A stretch of DNA of 64,000 nucleotides from Epichloe hybrida (Eukaryota; Ascomycota; Sordariomycetes; Hypocreales; Clavicipitaceae), in the NCBI GenBank assembly GCA_019022495.1, contig JAFEKR010000013.1:806001-870000 (forward strand), read 5' to 3'. The notes beneath the pieces are model-generated. The model was not told the origin of the DNA and did no database searches. It saw only the letters and a list, made by a program, of their open reading frames with translations. Of the stretch, positions 47,131 through 56,860 are shown piece by piece. Numbering within the stretch: the stretch's first letter is position 1; each line of letters opens with the position of its first letter. Position numbers and translations under genes: made by a program.

Positions 47131-48411
47131 GCTTTGGGGAGGAGAATCCGGGAGCAATCGTCTTCGTGCCCCGTTGACGAGGGCACGCTAAGAGGAAGCC
47201 CGGATGAAAGGGCCAGATGCTAGCCAGAGACAAGAAAAATGAGAGATGGATTCGGAACGCGGATTCGCCAGGAGAAATTATGCAGCAGAGGAGGGTTGAG
47301 GGTTTACGGCCACGGCACACACGCGCGCGCGGTTCAGACCCGGCGATCTCGACACAATGGCGAGACCAGCAGCGAGTCTGTGGTGTGCGCGGGCGGCAGC
47401 ACGACCTAGATGTGCGGGAGTCAAGGTGCCATCAATTGGCCGATGTCGTCCTTTTCGGATGAGTGGTTCGAACACGATCGGGGAAAGGTAATTAATCGAC
47501 ACCGAAGAGCGGGAGGATTGTTGAAGGGTTGAAGGTGGCGACTACAAAGGTCAGAGGAATTCGGAAGCCTGGCAATGGCAATGGCAATGGCGGCGGCGGC
47601 GATTTCGAGATGTTGCTGTTCAACGGTCGAGCAGTGAGGGGTTGACGAAATTTGGCCGTGGCCGTAGCAGCAAGTTGGGGAAATACTCGAGAACTTGAGC
47701 CCACAGGGAGGAGGACATCAACTTGCGAGTTTCTGGCAGCGGCAGCAGTGGCAGCAGTGGCAGTGGCAGTGGCAGTGGCAGTGGACGGCGGGCAGGTGGC
47801 AGGCGAGTGCCAGGCGGCGAGTGGCGTGACTGGACTGCAGTCCAATTCTGGCCACCGTCCGTCCGTCCAATGGAGTGCTGCCACCCATCTCCCGGCCTCA
47901 TGTCCCTCTCAAGTGCCATTGATGGGCTCCTACGACATCGTGACCCATTTGGCACGAATGATGATTTGGATGTAAATCGCTTGCCTCGAGAGGCATCAAT
48001 TCAATGTGGTGATGCACTACAAACCAGACCCCAGGTCTACACCCCTATTGAAGCGCCGCGACTTCATACATCATAAAACCGTACATATCCTTGAATATCC
48101 CCTTGAATGATGTGTTGCATTCAGACGGCCCAAGTTATCTCATCCAGCCGCCAAAAAGCACCTGTTGTTATCTTCGGTCAGACTGGATGCGCTGCATAAT
48201 ACTGACGAATCTGGATAATGCGTATCACGTTGCCAGACTCGCATCGACATCCCCAAATAGGAGTCGTCCAGTAGGTGCTGTACTTGATAACACATGAAGC
48301 AAGCCCTAGCAGTGCTCGGAATTGCCTCTGCCCAACCCTCATCCATGCCGAATGGACTCGGGAAAGTTCTTCTTCTCAAAACTAAAACCCACAGATTGCT
48401 TTAGCTCAAGC
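47131..48411. other. Intergenic region upstream of carrier gene
   Basis: 1.28 kb. It contains a CG-rich stretch near 47320, GGCAATGGC repeats near 47575-47600, and a GGCAGC/GGCAGT array at 47734-47785. Frames across the arrays encode Ala/Thr or Gly/Ser runs and are repeat artefacts. No gene is supported. Confidence 0.45.
47734..47785. repeat. 6/9-bp tandem repeat of GGCAGT/GGCAGC
   Basis: About eight imperfect GGCAGC, AGTGGCAGC and GGCAGT units in non-coding DNA. Confidence 0.8.
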
Positions 48412-49572
48412 TCAAGCGCCGGCAGCTCCTGCTTCTGATGTCTCAGCAGTTTGCTCTTCCGAGGTCCCAGACTCGGCCGTCTCTGCGAAAGACGAAGTCG
48501 TATCTTGATGCGTAGCAGTCAATCTTTGCTCTTCTCTCCTTAAACGAATCGCCTCAGTCTCTTGACGCAACTTCTCCAGATTCCAAGCATCGTCATCTTC
48601 GTCTTCGGAGTCGTCCTCTTCACGCCATTTGCCACTTTCAAACAGAGCACGACCCGTGTTCTCCTTCGCCTTGCGAAGTTGCTCTTCGGCCGCCTTCTTG
48701 TCGAGGCGCTCCTTCTTCCACTTGGCAAAGCTCTCTGGCGTGACTGGCGTGAGAGTCCCGGTAAGCTTGTGGCGCTCCGACTCCAGGAAATCTTCCAAGG
48801 TAAGCGTCTTGAGCGGCGATTTGTCCATAAGAGCCTTCTCCGCGGCTCGCTGCTCTTTTGTCTTCAGGATGAAACTGCATGAGAACGTATTAGTGAGACC
48901 TTCTGGCACAAGCCCAGTAAAGAGCGGTAATACGCACCCTGGAGGTAAAGCATGCCTGTACATGCACTTGTCACCGCCATTCGGACAGACCCAAAACCAA
49001 CCGTATTTTCCATCCTCGATGGCTGAGATGAAGAACTTGCACACCTTGTCTGTACTTGTCTTTTGGTTCCCCTTTTTGGACAAGACGACCTTGCGCAGTT
49101 GTTCTTCATCCCAATCGGCAGAAGTCTCCTTCTTCTTTTCTTCCTCCTCGGCTCCTCTGGTGTCTGCGTACAGGTTCCTCTTCTCGGTCTTCCGTTCAAT
49201 GGACAAGTCGTGTGAGAACTTGCACTTTTTGCCCTTTTCACAATCTCCCTTTTTGTAGAAAATGCACACCACCGTCTTGGGGTCGACACCAAATGGTACC
49301 TTTTGAATCTGCGCAGGTCTGTTCAGAAGCAACGCAGCCTCTTTCTTGGCATCTTCTGCCGCCTTTTTCTCCTTCTCTCGCTGGGCCTTCTCGGCCTGTT
49401 TCTTCTTCTCTTCGGGGCTGACACCGTTCTTGAGATTGCTGGTCATCTGCGCAATCGTTTTCTGGGCTGATGCTCCCTTTTTATTCTTCATACCAAACGT
49501 TTTATCTTCGACCACTTTGGCGGCTGATGGCTTCTTGGTGCCACCAACCTTGTCAGCTTTCTTGGGAGGCAT
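48412..49572 (-). CDS. TMA46: CCCH zinc-finger translation factor (Tma46/ZC3H15/DFRP1)
   Basis: Homologue of Tma46/ZC3H15, which binds and stabilises the ribosome-associated GTPase Rbg1/DRG1. Exons 49572-48938 and 48874-48412 give 365 aa. The N-terminus MPPKKADKVGGTKKP is lysine-rich; a helical KEKKAAEDAKKEAALL segment follows. CCCH finger 1 is CIFYKKGDCEKGKKCKFSH (about residue 105); finger 2 spans CKFFISAIEDG to CMYRH. Then comes the DFRP domain (LTLEDFLESERHKL, VTPESFAKWKKERLDKKAAE) that contacts the GTPase. The 63-bp intron (donor GTGCGT, acceptor CAG) is a multiple of three without a stop, so the unspliced message is also open; splicing restores the conserved PPG/FILKTKEQRAAEKAL text. 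The start is the ATG before PPKK; the frame extends upstream only through non-ATG codons. Confidence 0.93.
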   Translation of the reverse strand: MPPKKADKVGGTKKPSAAKVVEDKTFGMKNKKGASAQKTIAQMTSNLKNGVSPEEKKKQAEKAQREKEKKAAEDAKKEAALLLNRPAQIQKVPFGVDPKTVVCIFYKKGDCEKGKKCKFSHDLSIERKTEKRNLYADTRGAEEEEKKKETSADWDEEQLRKVVLSKKGNQKTSTDKVCKFFISAIEDGKYGWFWVCPNGGDKCMYRHALPPGCVLPLFTGLVPEGLTNTFSCSFILKTKEQRAAEKALMDKSPLKTLTLEDFLESERHKLTGTLTPVTPESFAKWKKERLDKKAAEEQLRKAKENTGRALFESGKWREEDDSEDEDDDAWNLEKLRQETEAIRLRREEQRLTATHQDTTSSFAETAESGTSEEQTAETSEAGAAGA

Positions 49573-50188
49573 GGTGGGCGGTGGCGGGGTCAATCAATTA
49601 GGCAAACTTTCGAAACGGCGAACAAGTATCTAGATGTAAAGATTTGTTGAAGCAAGAAATGGGAAACTTTTTTTTTCTTTTTCGGATGCCTTCCCGCCCG
49701 TCTTGGTTTCCTATCGGGCTAGGTCGCAGAGTTGGGCGGTTCCGGATTGAATTGTCGTGAGGAGAGTAATACGTTCTGTCGTTCTTGTCACTTTTGGTGG
49801 GCTGCCACGGTTGGCGAATTGCAGTCACTATGGTCACGTGTTAGACCCTCTTCAGGCTGCATGTACATGGCTTGACTTTGTGCTGATTTGACAGTGAGCT
49901 CACTGAGTCACCAGGAGAGGTACGTACCCCATACATGCATATGTATGTACATGCAGTTCATAGAGGCTCCACGAAAGCTCCAGCTGTCCTCCTCGACCAG
50001 CGCACCAGCATCGACATCTGGGACTTCTTGGCTGCTTCCCCGTCACCATTCGTCGTAAGTTACGCTGTTATGGAGAGCTAGAAGATTTTTGGGAATGATT
50101 TATGCTAACATCTTGTCGTCTAGAAGCCGCCATCCGCCAATAATCTCTGTCGCATTACCCTGTCTTCACACATTGCCCTGCCTTCACG
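49573..50188. promoter_or_regulatory. Shared upstream region of TMA46 and OST4, with an OST4 leader intron
   Basis: 616 bp between divergent starts. An E-box CACGTG lies at 49835-49840. A convincing 69-bp intron at 50055-50123 (GTAAGT, GCTAAC, TAG) would sit in the OST4 5' UTR. A GTATGTAC-type palindromic motif occurs at 49926-49955. Confidence 0.5.
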
Positions 50189-50335
50189 ATGATCTCGGAT
50201 CGCGATCTTTTCACGCTGGCCATCTTCTTCGGCGCAGCTTCCATGTTGCTCATCGTAGCCTATAACTTTCTGGAGGCTAATGCGATACCGAATGCGGCCG
50301 GTGCCAACAAGGTTGAGCACGCAAAGACGTCGTGA
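50189..50335 (+). CDS. OST4: Oligosaccharyltransferase small subunit Ost4
   Basis: A 48-aa single-span ER membrane protein matching Ost4, the mini-subunit that holds Ost3/Ost6 onto Stt3 in the oligosaccharyltransferase complex for N-glycosylation. The sequence begins MISDRDLFTLAIFFGAASML and continues with a hydrophobic span LLIVAYNFLE, followed by a polar tail ending KTS. The MISD opening and span position match yeast Ost4 (36 aa). It was found by reading rather than by length-filtered ORF calling. An intron in the presumed 5' UTR, with splice and branch signals, supports a real transcription unit. It is divergent from TMA46. Confidence 0.88.
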   Translation: MISDRDLFTLAIFFGAASMLLIVAYNFLEANAIPNAAGANKVEHAKTS

Positions 50336-51414
50336 TTAAGACTGTAAAGGGGAAGGGGCAACGTGGTTCATTAGGCCAACAAACGTTACGGCGATTGTAA
50401 AAGAACAAATTACACACAATGGGCCATTCAGGCAAAGATGAATCTTGAAACATCTCACATCAAGAGGTCTTGAGGATGGTGTTCAAATGGGGCGACAGGA
50501 ATATGCGTCGACGTATTTTCGTTTGCATCGTTCAGGGACAAAGATGCATTTCTTTGGCGATCAATGCACATTTTAATGTTATGTTATTATGGGCGCATGG
50601 AAACTGTCATTGATCGTTTCACGCAATTTTCTTGTTGTACGATTCGCTGGGCCATTAACATGCCTTAGTTGCGATCCTTAAACCAAATCTCTTCATGACA
50701 TCAGAATATGGTCATCATGCTCAGCCCCAACATTGGACTAATACATTCCTTTACTTCCATGGGAGTGATATTCTGCTTATGTAAGTAGACTTAGTCTTTG
50801 CCAGTCTGCACTGGCAGCGCTCTGCCCCGGACAAAAATTCAACGCTGATTGGCTGGATGCAGCCTCGCACTCGAGCAAGGATCAGAACTCTCCAAAGGCT
50901 GCTTTGTCGCGTCAGCCATTTCAGCACTTTGGGCAGACTGGCGCCTTCCCTCCCACCCTGACCTGACCCGCCCTGGTTCCCTTGTTTTGCTGCATCTGCC
51001 TAGTCACTCTCTCGTGTCCCTCTCGTGTCCCCTACACACTCCACTCTTCATCTTCCCTTTCTTCTCATTCTCAGCATTCTCAACTTTGTTCAGACTCATC
51101 AAACGCCTTTGTCGCAGCTGCCAAGTCGATAATCCGCCCCCTTTTCTTCTATTTCGAGACTGTGCCCCATTTGCTTGCGGCACGTTCTCTTTTCCCTTCT
51201 CGGCCCATCCATCTTCGGTCACCTCGACCAGACTATTCCTTTCAGACCATTGCGCAACGCCCAAGTCGTTTGTGCCTTTTCTCCATTTGACTTCGCGCCT
51301 CGAGAGCCTCAACTCCGGCGAACGTCTCTTCATTTCTTGACCGCCGATACCGAAAGATCATCTTTCTTTTCCTCCTTTTGCACCATCGACTTTTAAAGCG
51401 CACCACCCCCCACA
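50336..51414. promoter_or_regulatory. Upstream region and leader of YRA1
   Basis: 1.08 kb. The distal part is AT-rich. From about 50960 to the start codon the DNA is strongly pyrimidine-rich (CT tracts), typical of leaders of strongly expressed fungal genes. Frames there have no family resemblance. Confidence 0.5.
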
Positions 51415-53224
51415 ATGTCTAGCAAGCTCGATAAGCCCCTCGACGATATCGTCTCGGCCAAGCGCCAGTCTGCTCGTAACCGACGCCCATCTCAGCGGCG
51501 CTCCACCGGCCCCAAGACTGCTGCCCCTGTTGGCGGCATCCAAAAGAATTCCAGGCCGGCTCGCGGTGCTGCGGCCAAGCCTACTCCTGCCAAAGTGACT
51601 GGCACTGGAGAGAGCAAGGTTATTGTCAGCAATCTGGTACGTGTTCATCCAAACAATCTTTTTCTATCTTTACTAACGATTCGGTAGCCCAAGGATGTCT
51701 CGGAGCAGCAGATCAAGGTATGTTTCCGTTGAAGGTTTCGTTCCTTCCGGGATATTTTGGACGTTTCTTTCGTCGCCGCATCCATCCTTTTACTTTCCGA
51801 CGTCCGCGCCTTCTTTTCGAGCGCAGTGCACTTGTGCTCGCAATACGAATCCGCGAATGCCCGAGTCTCCTCCTTCTATACTGCTTGAGTGAGACACCTG
51901 GAAAATGGTGGATCACACATGAAGTTGAGAGCAGTTTCGCCTCACATTGTGCTCATTACATGCCTGGTCAGCATTGTTTGAAGAGCTTAGCGATGGCTTG
52001 ATAAATCTGCGGCAGGGAATCTAATGGGCACATTGACTATGCGATGGTTCACCTGCACGATCTCCGCGATGCGATGATTGAAGCCTTAGTTGGATGAAGC
52101 GAGCAAAGTGATGCGCCCGTGCCCATATAGCCAAATGAGCCACCTCGAGGAGTTGATAGCATGAGAAAAGGGGTTTCCAAACATGGTCCTGAATGATGTT
52201 CGACATGAAATTGGGGCTGGGTCAGGCGATGCAAAAACGAGAGACCGGCAGCTGAGTTGCATTCACACTTTGTCTACGGTCGGCAATTACAGATAACGGG
52301 ACGATCGTTATGATTCCTGCTGATGTGGTTACCTGACGTGAGAATCGTTTCCGGGGATTCAAATCTGGTTCCTGAAAATGGGCCGGGTGTGGCGCTGGCA
52401 CTGTGGCTCCTTACTTTGCTCGCTTATCAATTCGCAAAACTTGTTCTCAAGGCACACGAACGCGACTGCGGCCGCTTTTACGCTGGACTCGGACTATAGA
52501 ATACGAAATTCGACTATCGATGAACTGACACACTGCACAACTAGGAATACTTTGTCCAAGCTGTCGGACCCATCAAGCGAGTCGACCTCGTTTACGGTCC
52601 CAACTCTGTCAGCCGTGGCATTGCCAATGTCACTTTCCACAAGCCTGACGGCGCCAGCAAGGCTTTCCAGAAGCTGAACGGCCTTCTCGTGGACAACCGA
52701 CCTATCAAGGTTAGCAGTAAATACCACCAGGCGACTTATTGGAAGCAGCGTGTTAACGGAATCATAGATTGAGATTGTTGTCGGTGCGGCTCAGGCCGAT
52801 AAGGTCATGCCCGCTGTCAAGACGTTGGCTGAGAGAACAGCGTAAGCAGAAGATTTTCGTTCAAAATGAAGACTCTGAAGTCTAACAACCCAAACTCCAG
52901 TCAACCCAAGCCGCAACCCAAGTCGGCTGCTTCCGGAAAAGGTGCTGCTGGCGGCGTTGGCAAAGCCGGCAATGGCGCCAAGGGTGCCGCCGCCAACAAG
53001 AAGCGTCGCGGCCGCAGCGCCCGCCCTTCCAAGAAGACGGCCGATGAGCTCGACACGGATATGGCCAACTACTTTTCTGGAGGTGCCGATGGACCCGGCA
53101 ATGCTGCTGCTGCCGCCCCTGCCCCAGCCGCGGCCATTAGTGATGCTCCGATGGAGGATGAGATTATGGTAAGAAGAATGCGCACTCCTGTTGTGGCGAC
53201 AATGTACTAACTTTGACAAAGTAA
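51415..53224 (+). CDS. YRA1: mRNA export factor Yra1/ALYREF with an 827-nt intron
   Basis: An REF-family RNA-annealing protein that couples transcription to mRNA export as part of TREX, recruiting Mex67. Exons: 51415-51636, 51688-51717 (30 nt), 52545-52709, 52768-52841, 52901-53168 and 53222-53224, encoding 253 aa. The N-terminal REF-box is MSSKLDKPLDDIVSAKR. The RRM runs from KVIVSNLPKDVSEQQIK through EYFVQAVGPIKRVDLVY to GIANVTFHKPDGASKAF. A basic Gly/Lys-rich linker (NKKRRGRSARPSKKTADEL) and the C-terminal box (MEDEIM) complete the family plan. Intron 2 (51718-52544) has good signals (GTATGT; CTGAC near 52524; TAG) and is ten times the local intron size. The last exon holds only the stop codon; if that TACTAAC intron is retained, 14 residues are added. 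Confidence 0.9.
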
Positions 53225-53735
53225 TTGTTTCTGCTGCAGCAGTGGGCACGATGTTTCGAATTTGACACTCAGTTTACTCATCTAATAATACCCAATAAAT
53301 TCTTAAAAAACACGCACGCAGCCAGCCATTCGAAGTGACGAGTTGTCATGTATCACTTATGTCTCGAGTCTGTCAAGACGGAGGAGACTATATTCAGCGG
53401 GCCAGTTGGTCATGAGTTGGCTTAGCTACTCTTCCCTTGGCCAAAAGATGGGCATTTCGGGGAAGTTGAACCAAGCGAGAAGGAATATGCATTTTCACTT
53501 TTCACATATGTACACCAAAGGAAGAAAAGAAAAGGAACTGCCACCCAATGTACGAGAAAGCAAAATGTGTCTCCTGTTTCATTCGTCGTCTGTGCATGTT
53601 TCAATGATGCAGTGCCAAAGCTATGAATGTGGTTGTGGAAGAAGGTGCGATGTACGAGACATGTTGTCATGTTGCGCAGGTGATTGGTTGATTGTGTGAG
53701 ATGGTGAGTTGAGTAGCGAAGTAGCTTGACAAGGT
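53225..53735. other. Convergent intergenic region
   Basis: About 510 bp between YRA1 and a small minus-strand gene. Nothing recognisable is seen. Confidence 0.45.
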
Positions 53736-53975
53736 CTATTCGCCCGGTAGCGAAGAGGTGGTGGACAGCTGCGATAAGCTCTCGGTAGAGAAGTTTCTCG
53801 AGGCTCCCGCGTGTGATCTCGAGGGATGCGCCAACTCGCGCTTCAGTTGATCGATGGACGGTGGCGCAAAGTAGGGTTCATCGGTAGGCCACGCGGTGAT
53901 GAAGGCGCCTCTGCGAGAAGCACGAGCTGCCTCGAGAGAAGAGTACATGGTGGAAGACTGTGTCTTGCGAGGCAT
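53736..53975 (-). CDS. Small protein of unknown function (79 aa)
   Basis: A single-exon frame of 79 codons beginning MPRKTQSSTMYSSLEAARAS. It continues RRGAFITAWPTDEPYFAPP and IDQLKRELAHPSRSHAG, with a Ser/Thr-rich end. Composition and punctuation look protein-like (a compact aromatic and proline segment in the middle, a short helix after it), unlike the surrounding chance frames. The upstream frame is open without another ATG. There are no membrane span, signal peptide or cysteines. I do not recognise the family; confidence rests on composition only. Confidence 0.5.
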   Translation of the reverse strand: MPRKTQSSTMYSSLEAARASRRGAFITAWPTDEPYFAPPSIDQLKRELAHPSRSHAGASRNFSTESLSQLSTTSSLPGE

Positions 53976-55138
53976 CTTGTCCGTTTTTTGTCTTGGGTAG
54001 CCGTCGGCGTCGGCGTGGGCCACAGTCGGCTTTCGAGTTTCGGACGAGTTCTCGTGGGGTTTTTTATTATCACACCGAGAACAAGGGAAAGCGAGGAGTA
54101 CACATTATTCAAGACCAGACGACTGAGAAAGCGAGAAAGAGAAAGACGCGAGACTCATATACTCGGGTTTTTTTTTTCCACCAGGGTAGGGGGGATGGAA
54201 GAAGGAATCGTGAAAAAAAAACCACCAACTGCGTTGGTTGAATCCCTGGTCCACATGCCTGACGAGGGAAGAAACAAAGGTGTTGGTCCAGCCCCATCAT
54301 CTCCCCCCCCCCCCATTGTTCGTGTCATAGAGCCTGTGCCCGGAGCCAAGATGGCATTCCTAATCCAATGTCTGACTTGAATCTCCAGCCAGGTCAACCC
54401 CGAACGCTGTACGACGCGCACTACATCTAGGACGGGCAAACCCCCGTAGTAAATAAAAAAAGGTTTTAAATTTTGTGGTCTACCGATGAAGGAAAAGAAG
54501 TGGCGGGGGGGGGTATGGGCTTTTTTCTTTGTTTCTCCTCGCGTCGCGGATGGAGGTGGCCAATTACCGGTTATACGAGACATTTTCCTTTGTGATGGCG
54601 CCGAAGGGAGAGAAAGTTGTACAGACTCGGGTCGAGGAGACATGAGTGGTTTGGGGGGTGGTGGTTCGTGTGACGCGGGTTCCGGGATGGCGTTTGGGGG
54701 GGGTGGGGGGGGCAAGTGAATTGTCATGGCGAGCAAACTTGGCTTCTGTTTGTTGAGCTGACTTCAGCTTGGATGGATGGAAGGGGTTTCTTTCAATGTC
54801 GGTGCGTGGTGTATGAGGCTCGGGGTGGGATTCGATCTTTTCTTTCAACTTGCATGTCCGATCTTGCATATGGGGGTTTTCCGAAACATGGCGCCTCGCA
54901 GGACTACCACTCGTTCTGCATCGTCCCCAGGAAAATCACGTAGGGAATGGCACGAATAATACGAAGAGAGCAGTGGGGTGGTTTAGAAAGTGGTTTGTGT
55001 CTTGATCTGTACTGTATCTTGTTTCGTCTTGGTCACCTCTCTGTCGCTACCACAAGTTGCCCTGGCCATCCGTGTAGAAAAGTCAATCAGTTCTTTTTTT
55101 GTCGAGAAGAGAAGAACCAAACACAACTGCCCGCCTCT
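53976..55138. other. Intergenic region with homopolymer runs
   Basis: 1.16 kb containing T, A, C and G homopolymers (54170, 54213, 54306, 54505, 54700). A 193-codon minus-strand frame (54736-54155) is driven by poly-Pro and poly-Lys runs from these tracts and is not accepted as a gene. Confidence 0.5.
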
Positions 55139-56126
55139 TTATGCCTTCTTCTCAGCCTCCTCGCCTTCCAACGCAGGCATGTCCTCGTCGTCATCATCAC
55201 CGCTGTCCTCCTCATCACCGTCACCACCCATGGCGCCAAGATCAGGCATGCCAGCACCGCCGCCCAGCTTGGAGAAGTCGATGCCGCCAAAGTCACCTGC
55301 GTGCATGTCAAGTTAGCTCTCACTGTTGGCATGCAAAGTTTTCTCAATTAAATCGCACGAAGTGCTTCAAACGAAGAAGAAGAAGAAAAACCCATCACGC
55401 GAGGGGTTGCAATGACGTACTGCCCATGCCTGGCATACCACCTGTACCATTGAAATCAGTAAGTGTTTCATGCAGTCATGTAATAGCTGCTTTGGGGGGA
55501 GAAAAGGGGGGGGGGGGGGGGGCGCAAACTTACCCATGCCGCCAAATTGCGAAAAGTCTTCCTCGGGAGCATCATTCTGCTCATCCTCATCGACCCACTT
55601 GTCAAAATCGGTCTTGAGGAAGTGAAGCTTCTTGTCGTCCTTGAGCAGACGCGGCCAGTACTCGTCCTTCAACTCCTTCTTCTGGATCTTCATCTCAACG
55701 TTCTTGGCGGAGTGGTTGATCTTGGTCTCCGCAGGGTCGATCTCGGCAAAGAATTCGAGCTCAACGTGGTACTTGCGTTTCAGGGTGCTAGAGGTACCAG
55801 TGAAGGTCAGCCCCGTGGGCTTGAGGTCGAGCTGGAGACCATCCTTGGGAACATCAGGGACGTTGATGGTCAGGTAAATGAAGTTCTTGGCGGCATCGCT
55901 GGAGGATGAGCGCTGAGCCCAGAGAACTGTTTGGAGGCGAAGAGATATCAGTCAGTGATTTCTGCAGAGGCAATGATCATGCTGCCGACCAGCTCCACGT
56001 CTTGCCTCGGTCGAATCGACATCTGCAAGCAGTTGCTCAGTCGAGCAAGCGACCAAGTTTTGCCGGCCAGCAAGCAGGTGGGTGACGATGGCTGCACAAA
56101 CCTTCGGGGAAAGCTACTTCGGCCAT
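55139..56126 (-). CDS. SBA1: Hsp90 co-chaperone p23/Sba1
   Basis: The p23/Sba1 co-chaperone, which stabilises the ATP-bound closed form of Hsp90 in cytosol and nucleus. Exons 56126-56102, 55926-55534, 55441-55421 (21 nt) and 55296-55139 give 198 aa. The CS domain spans about residues 5-110: LWAQRSSSSDAAKNFIYLTI, LKRKYHVELEFFAEIDP and the p23 signature EYWPRLLKDDKKLHFLKTDF then KWVDEDEQ. The tail is Gly/Met-rich (FGGMGGMPGMGSDFGGIDF) and ends acidic with EGEEAEKKA. The microexon contributes only a GMPGMG repeat, so its skipping would leave the frame intact. Intron 2 contains a run of 17 G on the plus strand (C on the transcript) at 55506-55522. The first donor is GTTTGT. Confidence 0.95.
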
Positions 56127-56860
56127 GGTTGTCTGAAATGAGGGTGGAATGGAAAGGGAAGAAGAAGAGGAAGAAGAAAGCGGGGTGCAAGTGTTGACAA
56201 GTTTGAAGGGGGAGGGATTCGAGCTGCAAGATGAGACTATGACAAGGAAGCAAGAGGGCGTCGGGGAGTTGCCAGCAGGTTGAGATCGAGTGCAAGTGCA
56301 AGTGGGGGGAGAAGATGGAAATTGAAAATGGAAGCTTCTATCCAACACCAGACCAGAAAAAAAAAAACAATAAAGAAGAGAGGCGGCCGGGATTGGTGGG
56401 CGGGCTGCGGCTCGCGAAAAGCACTGATGGCTGCGTGGAAAGCGCCCGAAGGATACCGAAAGGTTTCTGCTGAAGGTGAGGGGCATCAAAGATGATAGCC
56501 GGACACCTGTGGGCCGGGCCCTGGGACGCCCAGTAAGGAGTACTGCACTAACAGCAGGCAGACTGTTCCATCCCATTGATCAATCAACTCATGGGCTGGT
56601 GAAGCTTGCTCGACCCCGCGGTGCCTTTTGATCTCTGATCCCACAAGCTGTGGGGTCCAGCGGCCCAGCGGTCCACACCAACACCAATCACCGCCGCCCC
56701 GCCGCGCCGCGCCGCCATCTCGACATCCTCAACCTCAAATCGTCCCTCAGGCCGGGAGCCAGCCCATCCGCCGCCGCCGCCATTGTCCGCGCGCCATCAA
56801 GCTACCTCCCACCTCCATGCTCACCAGCAGCGTATCTTACATCCTCCAGAGCAATCCACC
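56127..56860. promoter_or_regulatory. Shared upstream region of SBA1 and VPS24
   Basis: 734 bp between divergent starts. The VPS24 side is GC- and CCGCC-rich. No heat-shock element of perfect nGAAn arrays was recognised. Promoter role is inferred from position. Confidence 0.45.

Noticed and set aside
51990..52210. Box C/D snoRNA candidate inside the long YRA1 intron
   Set aside because: Several GATGA-like and CTGA-like strings occur, but no pair has a terminal stem or proper C/D spacing.
54155..54736. 193-codon proline-rich minus-strand frame
   Set aside because: Generated by C, G and A homopolymer tracts; no conserved region and no splice or start support.
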